Source: an uncultured Campylobacter sp.
GTDB lineage: Bacteria; Campylobacterota; Campylobacteria; Campylobacterales; Campylobacteraceae
Length of the DNA stretch: 64,000 nucleotides
Assembly: GCF_938017775.1 (NCBI RefSeq)
Contig: NZ_CALIIU010000021.1
Location: 7,793-71,792 of the forward strand
Reading direction: 5' to 3'
The first letter of the stretch is position 1, and every line of letters starts with the position of its first letter. The translations under genes and the position numbers were made by a program. The notes beneath the pieces are model-generated. The model made no database searches and was not told the DNA's origin. It saw nothing but the letters and a program-made list of their open reading frames with translations. Positions 37,190-46,185 of the stretch are shown here, piece by piece.

Positions 37190-37711
37190 ATGGCAATTTG
37201 GCAATGTGAGTTTTTTATTCTGCCTAAAAGCGATACCTACGATCTGCAATACGACCGGCAATATGGCAATATAAAGCTCTTTGAAGACGATAAGTATTGG
37301 AAAAAGGCAAAGATCAAAAAGAGATATTTTCTGAAATTTTCGCACCTATTAAAGCCCGAAAAATCTTAGTCTAACGAAATGGATCTATATGGAAGCGAAA
37401 ACGGCAACCGCTTAGAGGTATTTTTTGATGCTAATAATATAATAGAGTCCGTTACGTTTCGTATCGATTTTAGATCCGAGTATGAAGCCGTATTAAGGGG
37501 CATAATATCATTGTGTGAGAAAAACGGTTTTTGCATTATAGACGGCAATTTAAAGAATTTAAAATTATCCTTTAATGCTATAAAAGAGGCAATCAACAAA
37601 TCCAAAAACAAAGAATTTTTTACAGAACTTGTTAGAAATAGTATAATAGGCGATAAAGACGAGTAGCCCATCATAGAAGCCGTAGACGATTTCAAATTTA
37701 AGGATGATTAA
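37190..37711 (+). pseudogene. Island gene interrupted by two in-frame TAG codons
   Basis: One reading frame runs from ATG 37190 (behind GAGGAAAG) to a TAA at 37709-37711, broken by TAG at 37367-37369 and TAG at 37664-37666. The three pieces (59, 98 and 14 residues) read as one protein of about 173 residues: KFSHLLKPEKS, stop, SNEMDLYGSE; later IIGDKDE, stop, PIIEAVDDF. In this type of protein the first stop falls where a tryptophan would be natural. Point mutations in a decaying immunity gene are the simplest reading. Recoding of TAG is possible but not supported by other genes here. Confidence 0.7.
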
Positions 37712-37713
37712 AA

Positions 37714-38340
37714 ATGATTGTAAAATGTATAAAAGAAGATAGGCATGAGCATCTGAGATTAAATAGAACCTATTTTGTTTATGGCATTCAATACATAAAT
37801 GAGGAGATGCATTATTGTATATTACCGTATGAAGGAATTTGGTATTGGAGTCAATTTGGTGCTGAATATTTTCAAATAATAGATGAAACGATACCTACGA
37901 ATTGGAAATTTGGGATGTACGGGGAATATTTTAGATGCTTTACCGCGTCTTACGAAGAGGCCGCAACCGATGAAGATCATTATGGAAAGCTTATTGATGG
38001 AGACCCAATAGAAGAGGAAATTTTTAGGAAGAGAAGAGCCGAGATGATCGATGATGTATATAATACGCATATCATCAAAGATTTTAACCGTTTCATATAT
38101 GATCTAAGCTCCAACCTATCGGTGCAGATGAATATCGCAAATAAAGTACTGGATATAGAGATATCTGACACAAACACTGAGGTCAAACACCGCAAAATGA
38201 ATATTTTAAAGGATGACGGATATAGCTGGTATTTGATAGAATCAGACGCGAGCACCTTTAAAGCCAACGCTACTAATGATTATTTAAGACCCGTATTAAA
38301 ATATCTTAAATTGTGGCTAGGCAAAAAGAATTTTAGATAA
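37714..38340 (+). CDS. Hypothetical protein of the immunity island
   Basis: This 208-residue soluble protein starts IVKCIKEDRHEHLRLNRTY and YFVYGIQYINEEMHYC, a form I have seen in predicted immunity proteins, though without a firm family name. It is rich in acidic and aromatic residues (EGIWYWSQFGAEYF). The ATG lies two bases after the stop of the broken gene upstream. No membrane or metal motif is seen. Confidence 0.6.
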   Translation: MIVKCIKEDRHEHLRLNRTYFVYGIQYINEEMHYCILPYEGIWYWSQFGAEYFQIIDETIPTNWKFGMYGEYFRCFTASYEEAATDEDHYGKLIDGDPIEEEIFRKRRAEMIDDVYNTHIIKDFNRFIYDLSSNLSVQMNIANKVLDIEISDTNTEVKHRKMNILKDDGYSWYLIESDASTFKANATNDYLRPVLKYLKLWLGKKNFR

Positions 38341-38359
38341 CCGGGCGGAAAGATTTAAT

Positions 38360-38581
38360 ATGGCGAGCGCGACCGATAAAGAAATTTTTATAAAAATTTT
38401 GAATGAAGATATTAATGTATGGCGCCCGGTAAAGGCTGCTCAAATCGCGCAATATATTTTTAAAATTACCGATACGACGAAATTTGAATCCGAACTGGAT
38501 GAAATTTTAGAATTTAAATACGGAGATATCGTTAAGTGTAAGGAAAAAGATGGCGATTTCTATGCTTTTGAGCTATTATGA
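38360..38581 (+). CDS. Small VWRPV-motif protein
   Basis: This 73-residue protein has the pattern INVWRPVKAAQI followed by EFKYGDIVKCKEK, found in a widespread family of small uncharacterised proteins (typically VDVWRPVEA ... PGxxVRCE). It closes the immunity-like island. Start ATG 38360 follows GGCGGAAAG. The role is unknown. Confidence 0.6.
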   Translation: MASATDKEIFIKILNEDINVWRPVKAAQIAQYIFKITDTTKFESELDEILEFKYGDIVKCKEKDGDFYAFELL

Positions 38582-38644
38582 AAAAACCCGCCTTATAAAT
38601 AGCAATGCGCTTATCATATGGCTTGATTTAATCCCATTTTTCGC

Positions 38645-38650
38645 TATAAT
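38645..38650 (+). promoter_or_regulatory. Promoter -10 box for the DUF3137-like gene
   Basis: A perfect TATAAT with TTTTTCGC upstream lies 30 bp before the start at 38681. It marks the return from island to core-like DNA. Confidence 0.65.
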
Positions 38651-38680
38651 GAGCGTCAAATTTCACTCACGGGGATAGCG

Positions 38681-39595
38681 ATGAGCCTTGTTTCTTATGA
38701 ATTAAAAAAGCAAAAACTAGATGGAGCGCGCAATGTGGCGCTTTGGAAGGCGCGTGGCGGCGTGGCGGCAGTAGTGCTGGCACTATTCATCGCTATGCGC
38801 AAGGATTTCGGAGATTTCTCGTTCCTGTTTTTATTGGTACTGCTAGCTCTTGCTTATCCTGCTTACAAATACCTAGCCGTGCGTATTTCGCGTAAATTTG
38901 AAGCGCTCAGCGAAGAGGCTTTTAAAAACGAATTTTTGCTTTGGATCGCAAAGGAGCTGCGTCTTACTTTTCAGCCTTTTGGCGCGTTTTTACTCGATGA
39001 AATTTACAAAAATCCGCTCCGTAAAGAAGCAAATCTATGCACTTGCAAGCACGCTATAGTGGGTAAGACGCCCGAATTTGGTATAAAAATCGGTGACATC
39101 TGCCTAAGTCGCGATTTTGATAAAAACAGAGAAAATCGGGTCTTTGAGCTGGATAAAATTTTGCATCTTAAAAAAAAGGATGATACGGCGATTTTCGACG
39201 GGCTTTTTGCAAAATTTGATTTTAGCGAGACCTTCGATAGTAAAATTTTAGTCGTACCGCGCGGAGAGTTCATCTTCGGCGCGTCGGATCTTAAGCTGCT
39301 TAAAGACAGCCCGCATTTAAGCGCATCGTTTGACGTCTATCTCAACAATCCCGCTGCCGCCGCATTTTTGCAAAACAAAAAAATTTTAGAAAACATGCAG
39401 ACGATCACCGTAAATTTATTTGGTAAAACCGAGCTTTATCTGGGCGAAAATAGCCTTGTAATAGGCGTTGAAAATAGCGAAATTTTCAAATCCGCGCCGA
39501 GCTCGCAAAGCGCGAAGCTGCTCGAAAGCCTAAATAAAATGATCGAGATCGCTAAAATTTTTGCCTATCTCAAAAAGCTCGGGCAGGTGGAATAA
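38681..39595 (+). CDS. DUF3137-like membrane protein
   Basis: This 304-residue protein has two hydrophobic helices near the N-terminus (about residues 27-42 and 48-66). A large cytoplasmic part follows, with FDGLFAKFDFSETFDSKILVVPRG near residue 175, resembling DUF3137 proteins. The C-terminal part is alpha/beta-like. Function is unknown. It is monocistronic, with its own promoter. Confidence 0.7.
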   Translation: MSLVSYELKKQKLDGARNVALWKARGGVAAVVLALFIAMRKDFGDFSFLFLLVLLALAYPAYKYLAVRISRKFEALSEEAFKNEFLLWIAKELRLTFQPFGAFLLDEIYKNPLRKEANLCTCKHAIVGKTPEFGIKIGDICLSRDFDKNRENRVFELDKILHLKKKDDTAIFDGLFAKFDFSETFDSKILVVPRGEFIFGASDLKLLKDSPHLSASFDVYLNNPAAAAFLQNKKILENMQTITVNLFGKTELYLGENSLVIGVENSEIFKSAPSSQSAKLLESLNKMIEIAKIFAYLKKLGQVE

Positions 39596-39686
39596 AAACA
39601 TTCGGTTTTGTAAATTTAAAACAGGGTTGCAGCGGGCGAAATAGAATTTACGATAAGGGATAAATTTAAAAAGGAGGGGCTGCGTT

Positions 39687-40385
39687 ATGGATATAAACGA
39701 AATACAAGCTAAAACTCGCAGTATGCGCGCCCTATATGTCGAGGATGATAATGAGGTAAGGCGGCAGACCGCGAAAATTTTAAAACTATTCTTTCATCAA
39801 GTTATCGACTGCGGCGACGCGCGGGAAGGTATCGAGAAATTTAAAGCAAACAAAGCGGGTATTGTTTTTACCGATATCAATATGCCGGGCATTAACGGGC
39901 TTGAAATGATAGAGCAGATCAAACAGATTGATCCTTTGGTAAAAACGGTTATATTCTCGGCTCATGACGAGTCTAAATTTTTTACCAAAGCGATATCCAT
40001 CGGCGTGAACGGCTATATTCTAAAGCCTTTTACGACCGAGGATCTACTAAGCGTGCTTGAAAAAATCACGCAAAGTATCGAAACCAAACCCGCAAAGTTT
40101 ATTTATCTAAGCGGCGATTTCGTGTGGGACAAGCAGAGATTGAGCTTATCCAAGGCGGGCGAAATAATCAAACTAACCAAAAACGAAACTTCTTTGTTGC
40201 AGCTGCTTCTAAGCTCTAGCGGACGGATCGCAAGCGGCCTTGAGATAGAAAACGAGCTGTTTGAGGACTGCGACGAGTATAACGACAAACGGGTAAGAAA
40301 TATCATATCCAGATTTCACCGAAAAATCGGCTATAAGCTGATAGAAAACATCTACTCGCAAGGATACAGAATAAAATGGCGATAG
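39687..40385 (+). CDS. OmpR-type response regulator
   Basis: This 232-residue protein has a receiver domain (residues 12-130): acidic pair EDD near 19-21, the phospho-acceptor aspartate in VFTDINMPG near residue 60, and lysine in LKPF near 110. The C-terminal winged-helix DNA-binding domain (about 145-232) includes NKRVRNIISRFHRKI-type recognition residues. It overlaps the histidine kinase by 10 bp. Targets are unknown; the neighbouring membrane protein/metallohydrolase genes are candidates. AAGGAGG precedes the ATG. Confidence 0.9.
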   Translation: MDINEIQAKTRSMRALYVEDDNEVRRQTAKILKLFFHQVIDCGDAREGIEKFKANKAGIVFTDINMPGINGLEMIEQIKQIDPLVKTVIFSAHDESKFFTKAISIGVNGYILKPFTTEDLLSVLEKITQSIETKPAKFIYLSGDFVWDKQRLSLSKAGEIIKLTKNETSLLQLLLSSSGRIASGLEIENELFEDCDEYNDKRVRNIISRFHRKIGYKLIENIYSQGYRIKWR

Positions 40386-41548
40386 TAGACATCAAAAAAA
40401 ACCATCAGAGATTTGAGACGATATTTTCAAATTCCGGCGTCGGCATCTTCATCGTGGATAAGAAAAGAAACATTATGGAGTGCAACGAGACCTTTTGCAA
40501 AATTTTCGGCTACAAATACGACGAGATCATCGGCAAATCCGCGCAAACCATACATTTAAGCGAAGAAAAATACTTGCACTTCGCAGACATCGCCTTTAAT
40601 AAAGTAAGGAAAAATGAGGCTCTGCAGCTAAACTACGAGCTAAGGCACAAAAGCGGCAAAGGGCTGTGGATTAGAATTTCGGGCGATTCCATATCGGGAA
40701 ACGACGAGGTGCTTTGGATAGTGGTGGATATCACCAAAAGAGTGATGGCGGAGAAGAAATTAAAACAAAGCAGGCTAAAGGTCAAACGGCTAAATTTAAC
40801 GCTCAACCACGAGATCGAGGAGCAGTTAAAGCTCATAAGGCGCCAAGACGAGCAGCTGCAGTATCAATCAAGGCTCGCTCAGATGGGCGAAATTTTAAAT
40901 ATGATAGCGCATCAATGGAGGCAGCCGCTATCTGCTATCTCGGCTACGGCTTCGTATCTAAGCACTAGCTGCTTGATGGCGGATAAATTTGACAAAACCG
41001 CCCTTTTGGAGGAACTCGGCAAGATCGAGCAGTATTCCAAGCACCTATCCGAAACGATCGACGAGTTTAGAAATTTCTTTAAGCCCGCCAAGATCAAGGA
41101 AGTTACGAGCCTGGAGGAGCTTTGCAATATGGCGATAAATATCGCAAAAGCGATACTGCAAAACCAAAAGATTAAAATTTACGCGAAATACGGCTGCAAC
41201 CAGACTCTGCTCACATATAAAAACGAGGTTTCGCAGGTTATTTTAAATATCATAAAAAACGCGCAGGACGCCTTTTTGGAAAGAAATATCGACGACGGCG
41301 TTATCGAAATTTCAACCTATATCGAAAAATCTTATCTTTGCTTAAGCGTAAAAGACAATGCAGGCGGCATCAAAAAGGAGATCGCGGATAAAATTTTCGA
41401 TCTGTATTTTTCTACCAAAGCCAGCAAAAACGGCACCGGCATCGGGCTATATATGTCAAAGATCATCATCGAAGATCACTGCAAGGGCTCGCTCGTCGTA
41501 GAGAGCCTAAAGAACGGCTCAAATTTCATAATCAAACTTCCGAAATGA
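40376..41548 (+). CDS. PAS-domain sensor histidine kinase, soluble
   Basis: This 390-residue kinase has no membrane helix, so it senses a cytoplasmic signal. The PAS domain lies at about residues 8-125 (GVGIFIVDKKRNIMECNETF). A coiled-coil linker is at 130-165, the phospho-accepting histidine in MIAHQWRQPLSAIS near residue 182, and the ATPase domain at 270-390 with an N box (ILNIIKNAQDA), G1 (VKDNAGGI) and G2 (GTGIGLYMSK). It is the cognate of the preceding regulator. Confidence 0.92.
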   Translation: MAIVDIKKNHQRFETIFSNSGVGIFIVDKKRNIMECNETFCKIFGYKYDEIIGKSAQTIHLSEEKYLHFADIAFNKVRKNEALQLNYELRHKSGKGLWIRISGDSISGNDEVLWIVVDITKRVMAEKKLKQSRLKVKRLNLTLNHEIEEQLKLIRRQDEQLQYQSRLAQMGEILNMIAHQWRQPLSAISATASYLSTSCLMADKFDKTALLEELGKIEQYSKHLSETIDEFRNFFKPAKIKEVTSLEELCNMAINIAKAILQNQKIKIYAKYGCNQTLLTYKNEVSQVILNIIKNAQDAFLERNIDDGVIEISTYIEKSYLCLSVKDNAGGIKKEIADKIFDLYFSTKASKNGTGIGLYMSKIIIEDHCKGSLVVESLKNGSNFIIKLPK

Positions 41549-41613
41549 AGCTTTTCTGAGACAATTTAAAATTTAATTCAAATTTACGCTACAAATGGGC
41601 TGCACTCTTTTTA

Positions 41614-41619
41614 TATAAT
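41614..41619 (+). promoter_or_regulatory. Promoter -10 box for the membrane protein/metallohydrolase unit
   Basis: TATAAT in the context CTTTTTATATAATTAAC lies 35 bp before the start at 41654, and a strong ribosome site (AAGGAGGAAGCG) follows. The unit thus has a promoter of its own, separate from the two-component genes. Confidence 0.65.
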
Positions 41620-41653
41620 TAACAAAGATTAAATTTTATGTAAGGAGGAAGCG

Positions 41654-43045
41654 ATGAGCGAACCTGAAGACAAAATTTATCTGGAGGAGCGGAAGCTTGT
41701 TAGAAGATATTCTCCGCTCACATCGGTGCTTGTTAACACTCTGTTTTTGTTTGTGGTGTTTTACGCATCGTGGTGGATCTTTCAAGATCCTAGGGGACTG
41801 ATGAGGATGTATACTCCATACGTGGGGTATATGTGGTGTAGATGGCTGCTCGTAGTCATCATCTGGATCGCGTATATTTTTAATTTTTGGCCATTCAAAA
41901 GAGAGTGGCTCTATACGGCGGGGCCCGCGAAAAAGGGCATTATCTTTACGGTGATGGTGTTTTTTACCTTCTTCGTATTCTTAAAGATATTCTTCGAATT
42001 TATTCTAGGCGAGCTTGCCATATCGTATTTTAGTCCGCGAAGGCTTGCAGAGCTTGGTATAACCGATTTTTACGCGCTTGAATACTCGGCACAGGCTATT
42101 TTGATGTTTGCCGCTATCGCGTCGTGGCTAAGTCCTTCTTGGGTGGTAGCTGCGGATAATTCGCCGTGGCAGAAGCTAAAGCAGCCCGTTAAAGGCTTTA
42201 CAGTTTTTATCTGGACCTTTTTGCTAAGTATGATTGTGTATTTCGTATTTTTCCATTCGCAAATGGGAATTTTATTCGATCCGTGGCAAAAATACACATC
42301 CATTACTCCGCCTTGGTGGCATAATTTCGCCGATACCGTGCACGGAAATTTCAATATTGCATGGATTATGTGCTGTACCGTTATGGTCTGGGTATATGAA
42401 ACTATCTGGGAGAGGTATCCTTTTAGCCTTATTAAGACGAATTGGCTTAGAAGGACGGCGTCGTTTTTCGGCATTATAGCGATGGCGTTTTGCTTTTCAT
42501 TCTTCTTTTATTATCTGCAAGAGCTCATCTGGGGTGTGCATATTAGAGGCGATAGAAGGCTTTTTGCGCCCGATTGGAGATGGCTGCACGTAGGCGAGAT
42601 AGCTATATTTTGGCTGGTGCCGGTGCTATTTATTAAATTTTACTGCAACAATGCGGTCAATAAATTTTCAAAGCCCGTCAATATCCTTCTTAGAACGATC
42701 ATAAGCATGGTAGCGGCTATCGTCCTATACTACGTTTATTATCAGGTCTCTCACTTTTTGCTAGGCACTCAAAAGGGCTTTTCGCATCCGCAACAATTCC
42801 CGATGATCCCGATGATCTGGTTTATCAACGTTATGCTGATAAATTACTGGTTTATGGACGGTTGGCCGGGATGGAAACTTGCTGGTAAAAAAGAAGAAGC
42901 GGATGAAGTAGGCGAAGAAGACGATTTTAGAAATAAAAATTCCATCAAAGGCTTGGTTGTGGGCTTTATCATAGGCGTGATCATCTATCTCGCCGTAGTT
43001 TATCTAGCGCCTGTCGTGGGCAATATGCTTACAATTTTTAAATAA
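41654..43045 (+). CDS. Polytopic membrane protein of unknown function
   Basis: This 463-residue protein has about 11 hydrophobic helices and is very rich in Trp, Phe and Tyr. Several histidines lie near helix ends (WWHNFADTVHGNF, WLHVGEIAIFWL, QVSHFLLG, FSHPQQF), which could bind metal or haem. There is no known transporter signature. A charged loop (EEADEVGEEDDF) precedes the last helix. It is 10 bp from the Tat-exported metallohydrolase, so the two probably work together at the inner membrane. I do not recognise the family. Confidence 0.7.
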   Translation: MSEPEDKIYLEERKLVRRYSPLTSVLVNTLFLFVVFYASWWIFQDPRGLMRMYTPYVGYMWCRWLLVVIIWIAYIFNFWPFKREWLYTAGPAKKGIIFTVMVFFTFFVFLKIFFEFILGELAISYFSPRRLAELGITDFYALEYSAQAILMFAAIASWLSPSWVVAADNSPWQKLKQPVKGFTVFIWTFLLSMIVYFVFFHSQMGILFDPWQKYTSITPPWWHNFADTVHGNFNIAWIMCCTVMVWVYETIWERYPFSLIKTNWLRRTASFFGIIAMAFCFSFFFYYLQELIWGVHIRGDRRLFAPDWRWLHVGEIAIFWLVPVLFIKFYCNNAVNKFSKPVNILLRTIISMVAAIVLYYVYYQVSHFLLGTQKGFSHPQQFPMIPMIWFINVMLINYWFMDGWPGWKLAGKKEEADEVGEEDDFRNKNSIKGLVVGFIIGVIIYLAVVYLAPVVGNMLTIFK

Positions 43046-43055
43046 AGGATATGAG

Positions 43056-44207
43056 ATGAATGAAGCTAGAAGAGATTTTATAAAAGGCGGCGCAGCGGGC
43101 ATAGGACTCGGTGCGCTCGCATCGATGGGGGTATTTTCATACTCTCCTGCGAGGGAATTTTTTCTTCCGGATGAAGTGCGAAAGATGACCGATTTTGGCG
43201 CGATTAAAAGCGTCGAGGTTACTAATATCTCCGAAACGAGCTGGTTTGATAACTCGATGCTGATGGGAGATATTAAAGGCGCAGGCGGACTGCTCGTTAA
43301 TCAATATCTATTTAACTGGCCGCCGTTTGGTAACGGCAAAGGGCTTGCCAAAGGAAGCTACGAAGAGGGAATTTCACAGATCAAACATCTCCTGCCGGAT
43401 AAAATAGATGAGGCGTGGGAGGCAACCAAAAAACTCTCCGTAAATCCCGATAATGCGGGCGGCTACTCTGCTTTGATAGAGATAGAGCGGCTAAACGGCG
43501 AAAAGAAAAAATATCTGCTTGATTGCGGTTGGTCCTATAAATGGATGCACGAGTGCTTTAAGCGAGAGGGGATCGATAAGATGCTGCAAAGCGGCGAGAT
43601 CGACACTCTCATAATGTCGCACGAGCACTACGATCACTTTTGGGCGCTACCCGTCGTTTTAAAGTATAAGCCCGACATCAGAATCATCATTCACGAAGGC
43701 TTTTACCCCGAGGGCAGACAATATATCAAAGATTCGGGTCACAAGGGCGAGCTTGTAGTGTTTAAAAAGGGCAGAAACGAGATCGAGCCCGGAATGTGCA
43801 CGTTCTGCTATGATTGCCCTATCATTACGAGAGTTTTTGGCGAGCAGTCGATCTTCGTAAATGTCAAAGACAAAGGTCTTGTGAGCATTACGGGATGTTG
43901 TCATCAGGGTATTATTACATTCTCTGATTCCGCATACAAAGAGCTAAAATATGACAACGACCAGCTCTATGGGCTTTACGGCGGACTTCATATCTCGCCG
44001 TTTGATGACTGGGATCCTAAATACGACGATCTGGTTATTGGACTGAAAAGATGGAACTACCAAGTCATGGCGTGCAACCACTGCACGGGCCTGCTGACCG
44101 TGCAAAAATTCGTCCGCGAGGGCTATCCGATCGTAAAAGGCACGGCTAGATTTAGAACCAAAACGTCCGATTATCTCGGCAACGGCGATAAGGTTAAATT
44201 TGGATAG
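43056..44207 (+). CDS. Tat-exported metallo-beta-lactamase-fold protein (COG1237-like)
   Basis: The N-terminus has a twin-arginine signal (RRDFIKGGAAGIG, residues 5-17), so the folded, metal-loaded protein should be exported to the periplasm. The metal site motif SHEHYDH is near residues 188-194, with further ligands in TGCCHQG (near 279), GGLHIS (near 310) and CNHCTG (near 340). This arrangement fits the COG1237 branch. The substrate is unknown. The stop overlaps the start of the metallochaperone gene. Length is 383 residues. Confidence 0.82.
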   Translation: MNEARRDFIKGGAAGIGLGALASMGVFSYSPAREFFLPDEVRKMTDFGAIKSVEVTNISETSWFDNSMLMGDIKGAGGLLVNQYLFNWPPFGNGKGLAKGSYEEGISQIKHLLPDKIDEAWEATKKLSVNPDNAGGYSALIEIERLNGEKKKYLLDCGWSYKWMHECFKREGIDKMLQSGEIDTLIMSHEHYDHFWALPVVLKYKPDIRIIIHEGFYPEGRQYIKDSGHKGELVVFKKGRNEIEPGMCTFCYDCPIITRVFGEQSIFVNVKDKGLVSITGCCHQGIITFSDSAYKELKYDNDQLYGLYGGLHISPFDDWDPKYDDLVIGLKRWNYQVMACNHCTGLLTVQKFVREGYPIVKGTARFRTKTSDYLGNGDKVKFG

Positions 44208-45966
44208 AAGCATGGAATTCCAAGATATTTTCCCTTTGAAATTTAAATACTCATTTGAGGATTACAGGTCGCTTATGAGATGTATATTGATGAAGTCTCT
44301 TTACGATAGCGACGTAAAATCCTCAAGCAGGTATCAGGGGATGTATAAGGGGAACTATTTTAACGAATGCTGGAGCATAAAATTCGGCTTTTACGGCGGA
44401 ATTTACGGTATCGTTTTGCGGGAGGTGAAAGAGGATACGGGCGTATTTGAGCTTTATTATTTCCCCTCCGCAAATGACGAGCTGCTAGACAACGTCTCGC
44501 TTTTTGAAGCCGTTTTAACCGGAGGGCCGGAGTTTTTAACAAAAGTGCGAAATTTCTCCGCGCACGAGGAGCTTTTAAATAACTTCTGCGTCGCTACGAT
44601 CTACTTAAAACCGCAAGAGCGGGACATAGCGCTATCTTTTAAAACAAAGCTCAGAGATAGGTCGTACGCAAAGGACGGCGTCTGCGTAGAGGGCAAGCAG
44701 ATCATCGCAAAAGAGGGGCTCGATAAAAATTTCCCCTGCTTTAGGATATCGCTTGCGTTTATGAACTTTTTGCATATCGCGCTTTGTAAAATTTACGAGC
44801 CGCGCTACGAGAGCTTTGAAATTTACAAAAAAGCGGCTCGCGCCGTGATCTATGACAAAGATCGTAATTTAGAAAGCAAAGCAGATCCGCTCTGCGGCGA
44901 AATTTTTGTAAATTTAATCTACGGCGAGGACGCGGGCGACGGGCGCTTTAAATTTAACGATAAAACCTTTAAAAAGCTACCCGGCTCGGCGCCTTTGTTT
45001 AAATTTTTGCTGCGCTTAGCCAAAGAGGATAAAAAGCAAATTTTTATGCAAGGCGGCGAGCGGCCGAATTTCTTCATCGTCACCGGCTATCTGGGCTCTG
45101 GCAAGACGAAATTTATCCAAAATTTCATCGAGCACGAAACGGCGCAAAATAGATTTACCGGCATCATCCAAAACGAGATCGGCAAGATCGGTCTCGACGG
45201 CGCGCTGCTGGACGCCAAATACGCGCTCGTAGAGATAGATGAGGGGTGCGTTTGCTGCTCTATGGCGGGGCAGATCAAGCTTGCGATTTCGCAGCTTAAG
45301 CCCAAAAAGCCCGACAGCATCGTGCTTGAAACCACGGGCGTCGCCAATCCTTTCAATATCTTAAGCGAGCTAAACGAGATAAAAGATGCGGTCAATCTAT
45401 GCGCCATCGTCACAGTCGTCGATGGGGCGAATTTTTTAAAAGAGCGGGGCAGATCAAAAATAATGCTTGAGCAGATCAAGGCCGCCGACGTCATAGTGCT
45501 CAATAAAATCGATCTGATCTCGCCCGAGCAAAAGGAGCGGATACGACAAGCTTTGATCCAAAACAACCGCTGCGCCGAGATATTCGAGACGGTTGGCGCC
45601 GAGCTCAATCCAAACTATCTGCTCTACCGCCAGAGCGATACTTCCTATATGGCGTCCGTCCTGCTCGAGGGCAAAATGCATGCTACGCACGAAGACGAGG
45701 GGATAGTCTCGTTTAAAAAGGATCTACCTGAGGGCATCGATAGGCAAAATTTCATCAAATTTATGAGCAATATGCCGGAAAATTTTTACCGCATAAAAGG
45801 GCTTGCGAGCTTTAAAGATGATGAAGCGCAATACGTCGTGCAGTTCGTAAACGGTAAATTTGAGATAACGCCTTTTAGCGACCGCAAACGCTGCGATAAT
45901 TTTTTGGTCTTTATTGGGCGAGGGATAGAGCAGGCGCCTTTTCGACCGATCTTTTTTAGGGCTTAG
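44200..45966 (+). CDS. COG0523 (CobW-type) metallochaperone GTPase with a novel N-terminal region
   Basis: The C-terminal half is a G3E GTPase: Walker A GYLGSGKT near residue 295, the metal-binding CVCC near 350 (EIDEGCVCCSMAG), VVDGANF, NKID near 430, and a CobW_C-like end. Such proteins load zinc or other metals into client enzymes. The first 285 residues match nothing I recognise and look like an extra alpha/beta domain. The start may be TTG 44200, overlapping the metallohydrolase stop, or ATG 44212. Coupling suggests its client is the exported metallohydrolase. Confidence 0.82.
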   Translation: MDRSMEFQDIFPLKFKYSFEDYRSLMRCILMKSLYDSDVKSSSRYQGMYKGNYFNECWSIKFGFYGGIYGIVLREVKEDTGVFELYYFPSANDELLDNVSLFEAVLTGGPEFLTKVRNFSAHEELLNNFCVATIYLKPQERDIALSFKTKLRDRSYAKDGVCVEGKQIIAKEGLDKNFPCFRISLAFMNFLHIALCKIYEPRYESFEIYKKAARAVIYDKDRNLESKADPLCGEIFVNLIYGEDAGDGRFKFNDKTFKKLPGSAPLFKFLLRLAKEDKKQIFMQGGERPNFFIVTGYLGSGKTKFIQNFIEHETAQNRFTGIIQNEIGKIGLDGALLDAKYALVEIDEGCVCCSMAGQIKLAISQLKPKKPDSIVLETTGVANPFNILSELNEIKDAVNLCAIVTVVDGANFLKERGRSKIMLEQIKAADVIVLNKIDLISPEQKERIRQALIQNNRCAEIFETVGAELNPNYLLYRQSDTSYMASVLLEGKMHATHEDEGIVSFKKDLPEGIDRQNFIKFMSNMPENFYRIKGLASFKDDEAQYVVQFVNGKFEITPFSDRKRCDNFLVFIGRGIEQAPFRPIFFRA

Positions 45967-46185
45967 AGGTCAAATTGTTTTGATCCGTAGGGCAAATTTG
46001 TGCGTTTTTGGACGGCGATGCGGCACGACTTTATAAAAACGATAGAATGCCGCCGCCAAACATTAAATCTAAATACAGTTTGGCTTGATCTTTTGCGGTA
46101 AATTTCCCGAATCAATCGCGGAATTTTATGTAGTGCACTGCTTGCCCTTGAAAGTCCTTCAGGTCGTTTGTTCTACTTTAAAACT

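Noticed and set aside
33793..38581. Toxin gene remnant (CdiA or Rhs C-terminus) between the immunity-like genes
   Set aside because: Gaps are under 100 bp and hold no toxin-like fragment or repeat.
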